Shown here: piece by piece, positions 36,960-39,079 of the stretch
Position numbering within the stretch: position 1 is the stretch's first letter
Layout of the letters: each line of letters begins with the position of its first letter
Source of the DNA: Thiomicrospira cyclica
Lineage (GTDB): Bacteria > Pseudomonadota > Gammaproteobacteria > Thiomicrospirales > Thiomicrospiraceae
DNA: 39,079 nt
NCBI GenBank assembly: GCA_022736205.1
Contig: DZAT01000012.1
Location: 1 to 39,079, forward strand
Direction: 5' to 3'
Notes under the pieces: model-generated
Told to the model about the DNA's origin: nothing
Databases searched by the model: none
The model's input: only the letters and a program-made list of their open reading frames with translations
Program-made: the position numbers and the translations under genes

Positions 36960-38264
36960 TTATTTATCATCGTCTTTAACCAGTAGTGCGTAAAAGAAGC
37001 CATCGCCATGCTGTGCATCGGTGGGTAAGAACTGTGTGCCGAAGCCTGTATCATGACTGTCAGCGAGCGTTAGTGGACAGTGACGCGCATTGGGTGTGCG
37101 TGCTAAAAATGCTTTGATTTGTTCACTGTTCTCGCTCGGTAGCAGCGAGCAAGTGGCGTACAGCATTCGCCCTGTGGGTTTGAGTAGTCGCCAAAGCGTG
37201 TCGAGTAGCTTGGCCTGAGTGCTCACCAGTTGTTCGATGTCTTTCGGTTTTCTGTGCCATTTAATATCGGGATGACGGCGAATAATCCCCGTCGCCGAAC
37301 AAGGTGCATCAAGCAAAATCGCATCGAATTGCTGCCCGTTCCACCAGCTCGCTGTATCGCTGGCATCGGCAGCCATTAAGGTCGCTGTTAGTCCCAGTCG
37401 GGTAAGGTTGTCTTGGATGCGCTCAAGTCGCTTGGCTTCGATGTCTAAGGCAGTTATCTGTGCTTGGTTATGGCTCAGTTCTAATAGGTGGGTGGTTTTG
37501 CCACCTGGCGCAGCACAGGCATCGAGGATGGTTTCGCCTGCTTGTGGTTGTAAAATATGTGCTGCCTGTTGTGCGCTGGCATCTTGTACGCTAAAGTCGC
37601 CCGTTGCAAATCCCGGCAAGCTTGTTATATCAGTAGAGTTTAATAATATCGCGCTGGGCAAGTTTGCATGTGCGTGTGCATTCAGTTCGCTGGAGAGTTG
37701 TGCCAAATAGTCAGCTGTGTCGATACGTGGCGCTAAGCGTAAGCACAAGTCGGCAGGGGTATTGTTGCCGTGTGCAATCGCGCGCCATTGGTTGGGGTAG
37801 GCTTGCTGAAGTTGCGTCAGCAACCATTGCGGATGACTAAAAAACAAGGTGTCTTGTTTGTTGGCTGCGGCGGTTAATTCTTCTTGGCGACGCTGAAAAT
37901 TGCGCAACACACCATTCACCAAGCCTGCAGCCCAAGGTTTTTTCTTAAAGGTTTTGGCGACTTCGACCGTTTCGTTCAGGCTGGCATGAACAGGCAAGTC
38001 TGGGTCGGATAACTGGCTAATGCCCAAGGTAAGCAGTAGGGCAACATCCATATCTTTGCCTGTAAAGGCACGTTCTAGCAGTTTGTCGCGTATCCACGAA
38101 AAACGGTTTAAATGGCGCAAGGTATCGAGTGTGAGTCGGTAAGCCAAGGCACGATTACGGCTATCGTGAATACGACCCAACAAGCGGGGTGCAACGGCAG
38201 AAAGCGATTCACCTTTATTCACAACAGCCAGTAAAATGTCTAAGGCGAGATGGCGCGGGGTCAT
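36960..38264 (-). CDS. rsmB: 16S rRNA m5C967 methyltransferase RsmB
   Basis: RsmB methylates C967 of 16S rRNA. The 434-residue product from ATG 38264 has an N-terminal NusB-like domain (about 1-130), the SAM loop DACAAPGGKT (248-257), DAPCSATG with Cys322, and YATCS with the catalytic Cys372. A TTG at 38279 is also in frame. In many relatives fmt lies upstream and trkA downstream; here a toxin-antitoxin locus and DUF4390 take those places. Confidence 0.95.
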   Translation of the reverse strand: MTPRHLALDILLAVVNKGESLSAVAPRLLGRIHDSRNRALAYRLTLDTLRHLNRFSWIRDKLLERAFTGKDMDVALLLTLGISQLSDPDLPVHASLNETVEVAKTFKKKPWAAGLVNGVLRNFQRRQEELTAAANKQDTLFFSHPQWLLTQLQQAYPNQWRAIAHGNNTPADLCLRLAPRIDTADYLAQLSSELNAHAHANLPSAILLNSTDITSLPGFATGDFSVQDASAQQAAHILQPQAGETILDACAAPGGKTTHLLELSHNQAQITALDIEAKRLERIQDNLTRLGLTATLMAADASDTASWWNGQQFDAILLDAPCSATGIIRRHPDIKWHRKPKDIEQLVSTQAKLLDTLWRLLKPTGRMLYATCSLLPSENSEQIKAFLARTPNARHCPLTLADSHDTGFGTQFLPTDAQHGDGFFYALLVKDDDK

Positions 38265-38333
38265 AACAGGTGTTTCCAATAAGATGATTGTGGCTTATTT
38301 TAACACAGCAGTAGGCATAGGCTGTTTTGTTAT

Positions 38334-38339
38334 ATAATG
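38334..38339 (+). promoter_or_regulatory. -10 box of the antitoxin-toxin locus
   Basis: A perfect TATAAT, 24 nt before the antitoxin start. The -35 region around 38311-38318 is weak, as is common for autorepressed toxin-antitoxin promoters. Confidence 0.5.
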
Positions 38340-38362
38340 CCAACACTAGCAAGGAGAAAACC

Positions 38363-38593
38363 ATGCACACACTACAAGATATTAACGCCTTATTACAAGA
38401 TGCTGAACCAAGTCTGATAGAGCGTGTCTATCAGCAGGTGCAAAGTTTTTTAGCGGCACCTAAAGGCGATCCCGATGCAGAACTGCATGCGCTTTTGGAT
38501 GAATGCTTAAAAGAAGCCGACGACCCTAATACTGAATGGTTGAGTTTTGAAGAAGTTTTTGCGCAACTAAGAGCAGATTTGCGTGCAGCTTGA
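38363..38593 (+). CDS. Putative antitoxin of a ParE-type toxin-antitoxin module
   Basis: The 76-residue product starts MHTLQDINALL after AAGGAG (38351-38356). It is acidic, largely helical, and ends NTEWLSFEEVFAQLRADL, like the C-terminal toxin-wrapping tails of RelB/ParD-type antitoxins. I cannot assign a specific family. The toxin remnant overlaps its 3' end, the normal TA layout. The frame is intact although the toxin is broken. Confidence 0.7.
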   Translation: MHTLQDINALLQDAEPSLIERVYQQVQSFLAAPKGDPDAELHALLDECLKEADDPNTEWLSFEEVFAQLRADLRAA

Positions 38594-38863
38594 AATAACG
38601 AGGCGTGCCCAACCAACTTACGGCAGATTGGTTTTCACTATATGGAACTAGGTGGCTTAGTGCTAGCTGAAACCATGCTTGATAGAATTGAGTCTCGCTT
38701 TGGACAACTCCTCGAGTTTCCCTATTCAGCTCCAGTCTAAAAATATAAACCGAGTCTACGCTGTCTTGTGGTTGCTGATGGTCTGTTTTTAGTTTTCTAT
38801 CGTATCGAGCAAGACATCATTCAAGTGGTTCATATTCGCCGAGCGGAGCAAGACCTTATCTAG
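38583..38863 (+). pseudogene. Degraded RelE/ParE-family toxin
   Basis: A GTG at 38583 inside the antitoxin end opens (M)QLEITRRA. A shift of one missing base near 38610 moves to the frame NLRQIGFHYMELGGLVLAE, DRIESRFGQLLEFPYSAPV. A TAA at 38738-38740 interrupts. The same frame continues KPSLRCLVVADGLFLVFYRI and VVHIRRAEQDLI to TAG 38863. This is the ParE pattern (helical hairpin, R..FP, FLVFYRI, I..V.HIRR) with one frameshift and one nonsense codon. It is presumably inactive. Confidence 0.8.
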
Positions 38864-38990
38864 GGTGGCTCTAAAAACCACCTTTTTGTCATCCCCGCGA
38901 AGGCGGGGATCCATGAAATCAACAAGATAGATTCCCGCTTTCGCGGGAATGACGGGGAAGCGGGAATGACGGGTAATTAGAGGTCACCTC
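38864..38990. repeat. Palindromic interspersed element, copy C, with internal duplication
   Basis: TCTAAAAA (38870-38877) and TAATTAGA (38974-38981) ends, same orientation as copy B. After the ATTCCCGC-TTTC-GCGGGAAT hairpin the 14-mer GCGGGAATGACGGG is repeated (38943-38956 and 38960-38973, 17-nt period). The element begins immediately after the toxin remnant's stop codon. Confidence 0.88.
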
Positions 38991-39017
38991 TAGTATAGTA
39001 GATGCCCACTAACCGAA

Positions 39018-39079
39018 TTAAGCTTTATGCGACGTAAAATGCGCCACAACTAATGGTACAAGAATTGCTGCTGCAATAA
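39018..39079 (-). CDS. Partial gene, C-terminal end only
   Basis: Reading leftward from the window edge, a frame encodes IAAAILVPLVVAHFTSHKA and stops at 39018-39020. The hydrophobic run suggests the last helix of a membrane protein whose body lies beyond the window. Only 19 codons are visible, so the call is weak. Confidence 0.35.
   Translation of the reverse strand, partial: IAAAILVPLVVAHFTSHKA

Overview
The window looks like the chromosome of a flagellated, chemotactic, low-to-mid GC gammaproteobacterium. It has the complete S10-spc-alpha ribosomal protein order, enterobacterial-style IlvD, RNase T, RsmB, ErpA, TrxC, and an algC-argB pair as in Pseudomonadales. A Pseudomonadales or Moraxellaceae-like host is my best guess, but I cannot prove it from sequence alone. 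TGA is used as a normal stop throughout.

Positions 1-13633 hold the ribosomal protein superoperon: rpsJ-rplCDWB-rpsS-rplV-rpsC-rplP-rpmC-rpsQ, then rplNXE-rpsNH-rplFR-rpsE-rpmD-rplO-secY, then rpsMKD-rpoA-rplQ. Three strong sigma70-type promoters, each with 17-base spacing, start the three blocks. The spc promoter lies inside the 3' end of rpsQ. rpmJ is missing from its usual place after secY. A clear terminator follows rplQ.

Positions 13649-20374 hold a tatD-family gene broken by an in-frame TGA and tcdA. A leftward operon follows, made of an unknown 162-residue protein, thioredoxin 2 (trxC), and a RegB/RegA-type redox two-component system. algC and argB then read rightward. Positions 20376-28906 hold a large Ig-repeat surface lipoprotein with a G8 tract, a HIT protein, rnt, argA (leftward), ilvD and a TerB-like gene (rightward), then a YjfB-type motility gene with a convincing sigma28 promoter, a 126-bp tandem repeat and a 17-kDa-antigen-like lipoprotein.

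Positions 29027-34503 read leftward: a chemoreceptor with tandem HAMP units (a perfect sigma28 -10 box upstream), hopJ, citrate synthase, an unlisted 27-residue membrane peptide, erpA and argC. Positions 34643-39079 contain mobA and an Mrp/ApbC ATPase (rightward), then DUF4390 and rsmB (leftward). An antitoxin with a decayed ParE toxin follows, then the edge of another gene. Three or four copies of a 100-145 bp palindromic element with TCTAAAAA/TTTTTAGA ends are scattered between 33305 and 38990. One abuts or extends the DUF4390 gene and one sits directly behind the toxin remnant.

The most interesting signals are the trxC-regB-regA redox operon with its duplicated unknown protein, the sigma28 promoters, the interspersed element family, the degraded toxin-antitoxin locus, the tatD nonsense codon and the tiny membrane peptide before gltA.
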